Assembly: GCF_004765785.1 (NCBI RefSeq)
Contig: NZ_SBIT01000001.1
Span: 1 to 64,000 of the forward strand
Reading direction: 5' to 3'
DNA: 64,000 nt
Source of the DNA: Halorussus ruber
GTDB taxonomy: Archaea > Halobacteriota > Halobacteria > Halobacteriales > Haladaptataceae
Shown: positions 1 to 7,038 of the stretch, piece by piece
Layout of the letters: each line of letters opens with the position of its first letter
Position numbering within the stretch: position 1 is the stretch's first letter
Translations under genes and position numbers: made by a program
The notes under the pieces: model-generated
Seen by the model: only the letters and a program-made list of their open reading frames with translations
Databases searched by the model: none
Told to the model about the DNA's origin: nothing

Positions 1-90
1 ATAGGAGTAACGGCTGATTGGCACAGCCAGTAGCTGTCCAACGTGGCGGCTACAAACCGTAACCATCCCAATCCAGCGGTGCGGTGCCGT

Positions 91-126
91 GGGAATCCTC
101 GCCCTTCAGGGCGGGGAGGATGTCAA
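91..126 (+). mobile_element. IS200/IS605-type right-end hairpin (element remnant)
   Basis: GGGAATCC is followed by a hairpin, CCTCGCCC at 97-104, loop TTCA, GGGCGGGG at 109-116, then AGGATGTCAA to 126. This layout resembles the right end of haloarchaeal IS200/IS605 (tnpB, IS1341-type) elements, where the hairpin closes the omega RNA. No TnpB reading frame is visible in the 90 bases to its left, so tnpB lies outside the window or has been lost. Assignment is by pattern recall, not by a search. Confidence 0.55.
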
Positions 127-205
127 TCTCTGCGGCCCGAACTCTCGAAGAAACAACCCGACCCACTCCGTCATAATCAAGTCACCTCGAAAACCACCAC
201 CCACC

Positions 206-721
206 GTGTTCCGAACAGGACATCTCGGCGTGGCGCTCGCGCTCTACGCCCCCGTCGGCGGGTGGCTCCTCGCCCTCCAGCACCCGACCGCCGCGGTCCT
301 CGGCGGCGCGGCCGTCCTCTGGACGACGATGCTCCCCGACTGGGACCACCGGATTCCCTTTCTCACCCACCGGGGCGCGACCCACACCCTCGCCTTCGCA
401 GGACTCCTCGCCGGGAGCGTGTGGGCCGCGGTCGGCGCAGGTGCGAAGGCGGCGAACCTCGACGCGCCAGCAGTCGGCCCCCTCCCGCTTTCCGCGTTCG
501 CCGCCGGAATCGTGGCGCTGGCGCTCCTCGCGCACCTCGTGGCAGACCTGCTGACGCCGATGGGAGTCGCGCTGCTGTGGCCGCTGACCGACCGGCGCTA
601 CTCGCTGTCGGTGACGCCCGCCGACAGCACCGCGTGGAACTACGCGCTGTTCGCGCTCGGCGTCTTCGCCACCGGCGCGGCGGCGTATCTCGCCCTCGAC
701 TTGCTCGTGCAGGGCGGGTGA
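206..721 (+). CDS. YdjM/DUF457-type membrane-bound metal-dependent hydrolase
   Basis: Predicted protein of 171 residues with several hydrophobic segments. It carries GHLG at residues 5-8, LPDWDHR at 43-49 and a THRGATHT block with His55 and His60, the histidine and aspartate pattern of the YdjM/LexA-induced inner membrane family (DUF457). Substrate is unknown for most members. I chose the GTG at 206 because the family begins right at the xxRTGHLG motif; the longer frame from 89 would run through the IS-end hairpin. A poorly conserved extension upstream cannot be excluded. Confidence 0.75.
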   Translation: MFRTGHLGVALALYAPVGGWLLALQHPTAAVLGGAAVLWTTMLPDWDHRIPFLTHRGATHTLAFAGLLAGSVWAAVGAGAKAANLDAPAVGPLPLSAFAAGIVALALLAHLVADLLTPMGVALLWPLTDRRYSLSVTPADSTAWNYALFALGVFATGAAAYLALDLLVQGG

Positions 722-803
722 CGACTCAAGTTCGTATCTCAAACCGAAACCGCCAGCGGGCGGGGCGACAACCCTTTTCCCCGTCCCGGCCCTGCTATCG
801 ACA

Positions 804-1373
804 ATGACGCAGGACTCCGAGGAGTCCCCGTCGCCGCCCACCCCGGACGGAGGACCGTCCTCACTCGCCGACGACTCGCTTCTCAGGCCCTTCCGCGAGG
901 CCGACGACCCGGTGTTGACGACCGAGGAGGTCGGAAACGCGGTTCCGTACCGCCGCGCGCCGACCGTCGAGGGCCTCGAACGGCTCGCCGACGAGGGCGT
1001 CCTCAAGCGCAAGCGGATCGGCGAGGAGACGGTCTGGTGGTTGCCGGGCCACACGGCGACCGACGAGCAGCGCGGCCCGATGCCGGGGACGACCTACGAC
1101 TACGACGGGGGGCTCCCGCGACAGCTCGAAAACGACATCTCGACGCTCTCGGCCCCCAGCGAACCCGAGCGCGCCGCGATTTACGCGGCGTGTCACTATC
1201 TCGCGGAACACGGCCCGGCCTCCTCGGAGACGCTCTGTGCCGAGGTCTACCCCGACAACGAGGCGGGATACGACGACGCCTCGTCGTGGTTGCGAGAGTG
1301 CGTCCGTCCGGCGCTGGCGGCGCTGGCGGGCGTCGAACACGTCGAGGACGGGTGGCGGCTCGACCCCGAGTGA
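804..1373 (+). CDS. Hypothetical protein with winged-helix-like segments
   Basis: Acidic 189-residue protein, typical haloarchaeal composition. Residues about 25-80 read like a small winged helix (VLTTEEVGNAV, then a recognition-helix-like RRAPTVEGLERLADEGVL and a wing RKRIGEETVWWLPG). Residues 115-189 form a second compact helical region (AIYAACHYLAEHGPAS) that also resembles a helix-turn-helix. A DNA-binding regulator is therefore likely, but target and ligand are unknown. Its stop codon lies inside the first unit of a 32-bp tandem repeat. Confidence 0.6.
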   Translation: MTQDSEESPSPPTPDGGPSSLADDSLLRPFREADDPVLTTEEVGNAVPYRRAPTVEGLERLADEGVLKRKRIGEETVWWLPGHTATDEQRGPMPGTTYDYDGGLPRQLENDISTLSAPSEPERAAIYAACHYLAEHGPASSETLCAEVYPDNEAGYDDASSWLRECVRPALAALAGVEHVEDGWRLDPE

Positions 1374-1486
1374 CGCCGGGACGCTGTCCACTCGACTCCG
1401 AGTGACGCGAGGACGCTGTCCACTCGACTCCGAGTGACGCGAGGACGCTGTCCACTCGACTCCGAGTGACGCGAGGACGCTGTCCG
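1362..1486. repeat. 32-bp tandem repeat, about 3.7 units, duplicating a gene's 3' end
   Basis: The hexamer TGACGC recurs at 1371, 1403, 1435 and 1467, exactly 32 bp apart, with near-identical sequence between. Each unit contains GACTCCGAGTGA, a copy of the last codons and stop (Asp-Pro/Ser-Glu-stop) of the upstream gene, so the array looks like slippage or unequal crossing over that copied the gene's end. The array separates two convergent genes. Confidence 0.9.
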
Positions 1487-1492
1487 ACGAAA

Positions 1493-1903
1493 TCAGAACT
1501 CCGAGAGCGTGGCGCTCTCCGAGGCGCGGCGAAGTCGGCGAGACTCGTCTTCTGCGGCGGCTTCCAGAAACGCTCGGAATCGCGCGGACGGCTCCGAGAG
1601 TCCCACGAGACCCTCGTCGGCGTCGTACTCGACGACAGCTTCTTCGGCGAGCTTCGGGACGTGGACGTGGTGGAGACCGGCCGCGACCCGCTCGGTCGGT
1701 GCGTCTTCGAGCGCGGCGACCTCCTCGGCGAGGTCGGCCAGCGCCATCGGCCCTGAGTGGCGATACAGCACGTAGAGAGCGTTTCGGCGGCGCTCAGGTC
1801 CGAGGAGCTCGAAAATCGCGTCGAGCGACCGAACTCGGGGGCCGGGACTGGCGGGATTGTTCGCGGTCGGTTCGCCGTTCGAGCTGTCCGGGGACTGACT
1901 CAT
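1493..1903 (-). CDS. DUF7344-like winged-helix protein
   Basis: 136 residues. After a Ser/Pro/Asn-rich leader, residues 27-110 match the haloarchaeal HTH domain seen in many small regulators: DAIFELLGPERRRNALYVLY, then MALADLAEEVAALE, then HHVHVPKLAEEAVVEYD, a dimer-friendly winged helix with the LxxxHVPKL wing signature. Likely a transcription regulator or signal-output domain. It is convergent with the upstream wHTH gene across the 32-bp repeat array. Family name is from recall of the motif. Confidence 0.75.
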   Translation of the reverse strand: MSQSPDSSNGEPTANNPASPGPRVRSLDAIFELLGPERRRNALYVLYRHSGPMALADLAEEVAALEDAPTERVAAGLHHVHVPKLAEEAVVEYDADEGLVGLSEPSARFRAFLEAAAEDESRRLRRASESATLSEF

Positions 1904-2049
1904 ATCCTTGGTTGTGTCTCACACCCACACTTCATAAATCTAGGTAGATTCCTCGAAATCCATAGATTCGAAACAAACCGACGCGGTTCCGACGTCCGGT
2001 TGTCGCAGACGATAGCGTCGGTGAATCGCTGACGACGGGACCGTCCCAA

Positions 2050-2196
2050 TCACCAGTCTCGATAGGACAACTCGTCTGCCTTGTTGGTGACCGCCTGCAT
2101 CATGCACCCGTGGCAGACCCACATGTCGCCCCCGTTGCGAGCGACGAGTCGCGTCCCGTCGGGCTTGCGGTCCTCGCAGATGTCACAGACGCGCAT
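2050..2196 (-). CDS. Small CxxC...CxxC zinc-ribbon protein (48 aa)
   Basis: A short reading frame of 48 codons, starting MRVCDICEDRKPDGTR and ending SYRDW. It has two knuckles, CDIC at residues 4-7 and CHGC at 28-31, so a single structural zinc site is likely. Haloarchaeal genomes carry many such tiny zinc proteins, several of which are expressed. The codon use and GC at third positions match neighbours. It is divergent from the metal transporter to its right, sharing a 98-bp upstream region. Function unknown. Confidence 0.7.
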   Translation of the reverse strand: MRVCDICEDRKPDGTRLVARNGGDMWVCHGCMMQAVTNKADELSYRDW

Positions 2197-2294
2197 AGCT
2201 CCTGTTGGTCGCGTGGGGGTTTCAATCTCTCGGGCAGTCCAGCGAACTTCTCCTCCCGGCGGACTTTTGCGTCCGACTGTCGAGTGTTCGAACG

Positions 2295-3167
2295 ATGGCC
2301 GGGACGCTGACCGAGTTGTTCGTCCGAATCGTCGGGCACAATCCCGTGATGCAGGGGTTAGCCGGTGGCGTCGTCATCGCCGCGCTCAACACCCTCGGGG
2401 CGGCGCTGGTCGTCGTCTGGCCCGACCCCTCCGAGCGGGCGCTCGACGGGGCGCTGGGCTTCGCCGCGGGCGTGATGCTCTCGGCGAGTTTCACCAGCCT
2501 CATCCTCCCCGGCATCGAAATCGGCGGCATCGGACCGGTGCTGGCCGGGTTCGCACTCGGCGTCCTCCTGCTCGACCGCGCCGACCAGTGGGTGCCTCAC
2601 ATCCACGTCGTGATTACGGGGCGGAACCGGGCGAACGGACTTCGGTCGAGGAGCGACGGTGACCCCCGAATCGAGGAGGACACCGCCACCGGTCGGGCGC
2701 GAATCGACCCCGAGGACGACCGGACTGCCTCGGTGCTGCTCTTTATCGTCGCCATTACGCTCCACAACATGCCCGAGGGACTGGCGGTCGGGGTCGGTTT
2801 CGGGTCGGGCAACCTCGGCGACGCGCTGGCGCTGATGCTCGCAATCGGCATCCAGAACATCCCCGAGGGGCTGGCGGTGTCGGTCGCGGCCGCCAACGCC
2901 GGGTTCGGGTCGCTGTTCTACGCCACGCTCGCTGGCGTCCGGGCCGGACTCGTGGAGATTCCGCTGGCGGTGTTCGGCGCGCTCGCGGTCGGTCTCGCCG
3001 CGCCGATGTTGCCCTACGCGATGGGGTTCGCGGCGGGCGGGATGCTGTTCGTCATCAGCGACGAAATCGTCCCCGAGACTCACGCTCGGGGTCACGAGCG
3101 AGTGGCGACCCTCGGGACGATGGTCGGCGTGGCGGTGATGCTGTATCTGGACATCGTGCTCGGCTAA
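2295..3167 (+). CDS. ZIP family divalent metal transporter
   Basis: Membrane protein of 290 residues with about eight hydrophobic spans. The two metal-binding ZIP signatures are present: HNMPEG at residues 157-162 and QNIPEG at 187-192. A charged cytoplasmic loop lies at about 108-145 and, unlike the second ZIP protein in this window, is not histidine-rich. ZIP proteins move zinc or other divalent metals into the cytoplasm; the metal here is not predictable. The ATG at 2295 is preferred over the upstream 2205 start, which would add a non-hydrophobic leader. Confidence 0.85.
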   Translation: MAGTLTELFVRIVGHNPVMQGLAGGVVIAALNTLGAALVVVWPDPSERALDGALGFAAGVMLSASFTSLILPGIEIGGIGPVLAGFALGVLLLDRADQWVPHIHVVITGRNRANGLRSRSDGDPRIEEDTATGRARIDPEDDRTASVLLFIVAITLHNMPEGLAVGVGFGSGNLGDALALMLAIGIQNIPEGLAVSVAAANAGFGSLFYATLAGVRAGLVEIPLAVFGALAVGLAAPMLPYAMGFAAGGMLFVISDEIVPETHARGHERVATLGTMVGVAVMLYLDIVLG

Positions 3168-3224
3168 CCGGGAGTCGGGGCGACCGTCGGAAGCGGTTAT
3201 CAGGGTGGGCGTCGTTGGTCCGGT

Positions 3225-3650
3225 ATGGAACACGTCGAGTACGTCTACACTTTCGGCATGACCGACGAGGAGTTAGACGAGTACCTCCGCGAGAACGACA
3301 TCGGCGTCCTCTCGCTGGCGGACGACGGCGACGCCTACGCGATTCCGGTGGGGTACCACTACGACGGCGAGCGCCTCGTCGTCCGACTGGGCGAGCGCGA
3401 CGACAGCACGAAGATGGACTACCTCGAAACCACCGAGCGAGCCACGCTGGTTCTCTACGAGAAAGAGAGCGAGCGGTCCTCGTGGAGCGTCATGGTTCGC
3501 GGGTCGCTCCGCGAACTCCCGCCGGAGTCGGACCGGGAAATCAACGAGCAGTTCGAGCCGTTCCGGCTGTTCAACGAGTCCATCGAGGACGTGGACGCCG
3601 CCGTCTACGAGATGGAGATGGCCGAGGTGACCGGGCGACGGACCGATTGA
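3225..3650 (+). CDS. Pyridoxamine 5'-phosphate oxidase-fold (PPOX) protein
   Basis: 141 residues forming one split-barrel flavin-binding domain: MTDEELDEYLRENDIGVLSL followed by YAIPVGYHYDGERLVV, TKMDYLETTERATLVLYE and WSVMVRGSLREL. The arrangement is that of the PPOX superfamily members that bind FMN, F420 or heme and are abundant in haloarchaea. True pyridoxine oxidase activity is unlikely because the family in haloarchaea is diverse. It sits 61 bp upstream of msrB on the same strand. Confidence 0.8.
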   Translation: MEHVEYVYTFGMTDEELDEYLRENDIGVLSLADDGDAYAIPVGYHYDGERLVVRLGERDDSTKMDYLETTERATLVLYEKESERSSWSVMVRGSLRELPPESDREINEQFEPFRLFNESIEDVDAAVYEMEMAEVTGRRTD

Positions 3651-3711
3651 CTTCTGACGAACTGCTCTCGTCCGCGCAACCTCTAACCCTCCCGAGACCC
3701 AATCCGGAGCC

Positions 3712-4134
3712 ATGAGCGAGAAGACCGAGAGGACCGACGATCTGCCCGAGACCGAGGCCGAGTGGCGCGAGAAACTGTCCGACGAGGAGTATCGAATCCT
3801 CCGCGAGGCCGGGACCGAGCGGCCGTTCTCGGGAGAACACGTCGACCGCAAGGACGACGGCACCTACGCCTGTGCGGGGTGCGGCGCGGAACTGTTCGAG
3901 TCCGACACCAAGTACGAGTCGGGGTGCGGATGGCCGAGTTTCTACGACACCGACGACGACCGCATCGAGACCCGCCGGGACACCAGCAAGGGGATGGACC
4001 GAATCGAAGTGCTGTGCGCGAACTGCGAGGGACACCTCGGGCACGTCTTCGAGGACGGCCCGGAACCGACCGGCAAGCGCTACTGCATCAATTCGGCCGC
4101 GTTGGAATTCGAGGACGAAGAAAGCGAGGGATAG
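3712..4134 (+). CDS. msrB: Peptide-methionine (R)-S-oxide reductase
   Basis: 140-residue MsrB, full length. It repairs R-methionine sulfoxide in proteins using thioredoxin-like reductants. The structural zinc cysteines are at 54/57 and 102/105, the signature GCGWPSFY at 71-78, and the catalytic cysteine is Cys125 in RYCINSAAL. The neighbouring PPOX-fold gene upstream also suggests redox or flavin work, but no shared promoter is proven. Confidence 0.95.
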   Translation: MSEKTERTDDLPETEAEWREKLSDEEYRILREAGTERPFSGEHVDRKDDGTYACAGCGAELFESDTKYESGCGWPSFYDTDDDRIETRRDTSKGMDRIEVLCANCEGHLGHVFEDGPEPTGKRYCINSAALEFEDEESEG

Positions 4135-4188
4135 CGCGGCGAGCGAAACTGGTCGCGTTTCTCTCAGCGGACGGGGGGCGGCCACAAG

Positions 4189-4216
4189 GCTTATATCTAA
4201 AAACCCGAAGTTTTAT
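4189..4216 (+). promoter_or_regulatory. TATA-like elements upstream of the PKD-domain gene
   Basis: Two AT-rich TATA-like stretches, TTATAT at 4191-4196 and TTTTAT at 4211-4216, stand out from GC-rich surroundings. The second lies 26-31 nt before the ATG at 4242, the spacing of a leaderless haloarchaeal transcript. Confidence 0.45.
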
Positions 4217-4241
4217 TCCCCTTTCATCTCTCTGGAACCAT

Positions 4242-4850
4242 ATGACCAACACAGCGGCATACCTTGACAAGTCAAGTAGCGACACGGACGAGACGCTCGA
4301 CCGACCGACGGTGAACGTGAAATACGCCCCGAGCGCCCCCGTCGTGGACAGTCCGATTCTGGTGGAGGCCGACCACGACGAGTCTGGCGTGGAGTACGAG
4401 TGGGAGTTCAGCGACGGTTCGACCGCGACCGGTCGGAAGGCGAGCAACATCTTCGACTCCGCTGGCGAGCAGTCGATTACGCTGACCGCCACCGACGGCG
4501 ACGGCCGGACCGAGACGGTCCGCCAGACGCTGACGGTCTACCGCGAGGCGAACGTCGAAATCTGCGAGCGCGACTGCGGGGACGAGTACGTCACGGTCGT
4601 CATCCGCGGCGACTCGGACTTCGACCCGGCCGGGTCGGTCGCGGTAGACTCCCTGCGATTCGGCGCGCCGACCGCGCTGGCGATGGGAAGCGGGTCGGCC
4701 CCGGTCGAGACCGACGCCCGCGACGGCGACCTGCGCGTCCAGTTCCCCCGCCCGCCCGGCGACTCGGCCGGACGCCTCGCCGGACGCACCGCCGACGGCG
4801 TGCCGCTGGCTGGCACTGCCAGCACCGTCGACGCCGCCGACGCCGCCTGA
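4242..4850 (+). CDS. PKD-domain-like protein
   Basis: 202 residues. Residues about 22-102 form a PKD/immunoglobulin-like beta sandwich: PSAPVVDSPILVEAD, YEWEFSDGSTATG (the WxFGDG-type signature), then AGEQSITLTATDGDGRTETV. The rest is a second beta-rich, cysteine-containing part (VEICERDCGDEYVTVV) and an alanine-rich tail. There is no signal peptide or membrane span at the ATG chosen, so secretion is not evident. Role unknown; PKD domains usually mediate protein or sugar contacts on surface proteins. Confidence 0.7.
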   Translation: MTNTAAYLDKSSSDTDETLDRPTVNVKYAPSAPVVDSPILVEADHDESGVEYEWEFSDGSTATGRKASNIFDSAGEQSITLTATDGDGRTETVRQTLTVYREANVEICERDCGDEYVTVVIRGDSDFDPAGSVAVDSLRFGAPTALAMGSGSAPVETDARDGDLRVQFPRPPGDSAGRLAGRTADGVPLAGTASTVDAADAA

Positions 4851-4927
4851 CCGAGGTCTGCCGCTTCGGAAATGAATACATTGGCTAGGGAAATCTATAC
4901 AATTTCAAAATAATCGTAATTCTGTCT

Positions 4928-5441
4928 CTACGGCTGCTGCTCGTGTGTGGTGAACGGCGTAATCGCGGCGGTCCGCTGGGCCACGGTGGCGATGCGGAGG
5001 ACGAACGCGAACAGCACCGCCAGCGGGGCGAACCCGACCGCGACCGTCGCCGCGAGGAGCAAGGGCGGGACGCCGCCGTAGAACGTCTGGGCCGACGGTC
5101 CCGCCGCCGCGACCAGCATCATCGTCGAGACGATTTCCGCCGGGACGCCGACGGAGAGCAGGATTCTCGACAGCGAGGCCAACTCGCTCTGCATGAACAG
5201 CGTCTTGAAGTACTGGCGCGCCACGTCGATTTGCCGGAGGCGACTCACAGAGTAGCGGCACCGACCACCGGACCGCTCGCAGGACGACGAGTTCGACTGC
5301 CACGAGGAGCGCGAACACCACCACGAGCAGGAGTCCGGCGACCACCAACCTGTCGCCGTTCAGCACCAACCAGTCGAGCGCTCGCTAGTCGTCGCCCAGT
5401 TCCGGCAGGCCGATGCGAAGTTCCGTCTTCGGCCAGTTCAT
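4928..5441 (-). pseudogene. Broken haloarchaeal membrane protein (in-frame stop plus frameshift)
   Basis: Reading leftward from the ATG at 5441 gives MNWPKTELRIGLPELGDD, then TAG at 5387-5385, then the same frame continues as RALDWLVLNGDRLVVAG and a strong membrane span. Near 5250 the frame shifts by one base into a second frame (SRLRQIDVARQYFKTLFMQSE) that runs to 4928 with two more membrane spans. Both halves look like one conserved membrane protein: the arrangement of one span followed by a RQYFKTLF-type loop fits an intact three-span relative. Two independent lesions argue for a pseudogene. The downstream part alone could start at GTG 5248 and encode 106 residues. Confidence 0.6.
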
Positions 5442-5523
5442 CCGAACCGTGGTAGGGCAGTCGGACACGAAAGTTCGTCGGCCCCCGGAAGACACTTTCC
5501 GCTGCCCCGAGTTCTTTTGCTCG

Positions 5524-5757
5524 TCACACTCGCAGTCGCACCGTACTCTCGGTCACGTTCGAGACGTACTCGTCGGGCAGTCGATGCACGTCCTGATTGA
5601 CCATCTCGTCCCACCCGAGTTGGGACACCGCGTCGTCGTCGGTCGCCTCGACCGCGACGTACATGTCGCCGTCGCGGATGTCTTGGACCGAACCGATTGC
5701 GACGCCGCTCTGGGCGACGACCCGCTTGCCGATTTGGTCGTTCTTGTAGTCGGCCAT
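5524..5757 (-). CDS. Small PRC-barrel-like protein
   Basis: 77 residues with the beta pattern of a PRC barrel: IGKRVVAQSGVAIGSVQDI, then DMYVAVEATDDD, ending with the basic strand STVRLRV. PRC-barrel domains bind RNA (RimM, Rpp29-like) or act in photosynthetic centres and, in haloarchaea, one such protein is linked to cell division, but that subfamily is not shown here. The ATG at 5757 is the only reasonable start. Confidence 0.65.
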   Translation of the reverse strand: MADYKNDQIGKRVVAQSGVAIGSVQDIRDGDMYVAVEATDDDAVSQLGWDEMVNQDVHRLPDEYVSNVTESTVRLRV

Positions 5758-5857
5758 GGAGACCGGTTCGGTTTCTCGGCCTGAATGCGTTCGGGCCGCG
5801 TACGAGAGTCTTCGGATACGCAGGAGAAGTTCCGATTTCGAGCAGATGGAATTAGGT

Positions 5858-5935
5858 CTCGAAAGCCCTCGCGCGGTTCGCGGTCGCCCTTTCAGTCCGC
5901 CAGGGATGCGGTTGGAACACCGAGCGTAGTGCAGC
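5858..5935 (+). repeat. Foldback repeat family, minimal copy
   Basis: CGAAAGCCCTCGCGCGGTTCGCGGTCG is split here into recognisable left-end bases (GAAAGCCCTCG) fused directly to right-end bases (CCCTTTCAGTCC) followed by the family's tail CACCGAGCG at about 5918. The inner stems are missing. It appears to be a collapsed relic of the element that is complete at 24858-25019. Confidence 0.65.
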
Positions 5936-6026
5936 GGTTGGTCACGCTTGCCTAAACACCGCCCTCGGGCATGCCACTTCGGGTCACACTTATGATGGCT
6001 CGGCGACTACTTCCGGACGAGAACCG

Positions 6027-6596
6027 ATGAGTCGAACCGCCAGCGACGGGACCGCGAGCGGGGACGCATCGAGTCCGACGACCGACGAATCGGCGTCCCC
6101 GACCGAGTACGAGCGCCTCCGGACGAAGAAGAAAGAGCGGCAGGGCAACGCCGAGCGGGCCGAGGTCCGGGACGTGTTCGTCGGCGAGCGCCGGGTCGTC
6201 CTCACGGTCGGGTTCGACTGGACCACCGACACCGAGCGGTTGGTCTACGACCTCGACAGCGACCGCGAAGTGCTGAAACTCGAAGCCCTCGCCGAATCCA
6301 AGGGGTTCGACTTCGAGCAGGTGTCGTTTCTGGAGGCCGAGGAGATTCCGGTCGTCTACACCGGGAGCGAGTGGGTGCCCGAGGCCCACGTCGAGTACGT
6401 CGAGGGCGAGGGGTCGGCGGGCCAGACCTTCGTGACGGAGCTTCGCCTCCTCGTGCGGGAGTTGGCCCGGTCGCCGAAGGTTCTCCGGCGACTCGTCCGG
6501 GTCTCGCGCACCATGACGACCAAGCAGTTGGTCATCGCGGTCATCATCGTCAAGAAGCTGATTATCGTGGCCCTGCTGGCGTGGCTGTTGCTCTGA
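6027..6596 (+). CDS. Hypothetical protein with C-terminal membrane anchor
   Basis: 189 residues. A low-complexity Ser/Thr/Asp leader (1-27) is followed by a basic stretch (RLRTKKKERQGNAER), a soluble alpha-beta region of about 90 residues (FVGERRVVLTVGFDWTT) and a single C-terminal membrane span preceded by KK (IAVIIVKKLIIVALLAWLLL). The tail-anchor topology puts the domain in the cytoplasm. No known family recognised. Confidence 0.65.
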   Translation: MSRTASDGTASGDASSPTTDESASPTEYERLRTKKKERQGNAERAEVRDVFVGERRVVLTVGFDWTTDTERLVYDLDSDREVLKLEALAESKGFDFEQVSFLEAEEIPVVYTGSEWVPEAHVEYVEGEGSAGQTFVTELRLLVRELARSPKVLRRLVRVSRTMTTKQLVIAVIIVKKLIIVALLAWLLL

Positions 6597-6647
6597 CTGT
6601 CTCCTCGCTCGGGAACGCTTTTTCTCGCTTCGGACCGAACGAGACTC

Positions 6648-7037
6648 ATGGCCAACCCAGTCCCGGCCGCGGCCGAGGAGCTACTGACCAGCCAACCCCT
6701 GATGGCCCACTTCGCCACTTGCACCGACGAGCGACCCCACGTCGCGCCGGTCTGGTACCACTACGACGAGGGGACGGTCGAGGTCTTGACCACCGGCCGA
6801 AAACTGGCGAACGTCCGCGAGAACCCCCGTGTCGCCATCTCGGTCCAGCAGGACGACGAGGGGCAGGCCCGGTGGCGGGTGACGCTCCGCGGGACCGCGA
6901 CCGTCGTCGAGGACGAGGAGGAACGGCGGGAGGCCGCCGCGCGAATCAACCCGAAGTACGGCGCGGAGGCCGACGAGTACCCCGAGAACGTGCTAGTCCG
7001 GGTCGATGTCGGGTCGGCGAGCTACAAGACGTACTGA
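6648..7037 (+). CDS. PPOX-fold, F420- or FMN-dependent oxidoreductase-like protein
   Basis: 129 residues forming one split barrel: QPLMAHFATCTDERPHVAPV, WYHYDEGTVEVLTTGRKLAN and NPRVAISVQQDDE, then RWRVTLRGTATVVED. The PHVAPVWYHY motif is typical of PPOX-class F420-dependent enzymes. Substrate is not predictable. Its stop is one base from the end of the convergent release-factor-like gene, so the two share a 3' boundary. Confidence 0.8.
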   Translation: MANPVPAAAEELLTSQPLMAHFATCTDERPHVAPVWYHYDEGTVEVLTTGRKLANVRENPRVAISVQQDDEGQARWRVTLRGTATVVEDEEERREAAARINPKYGAEADEYPENVLVRVDVGSASYKTY

Positions 7038-7038
7038 C

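Noticed and set aside
5385-5387. Amber codon decoded as pyrrolysine
   Set aside because: There is a second frameshift lesion in the same gene, and haloarchaea are not known to carry pylT/pylS; a decayed gene is simpler.
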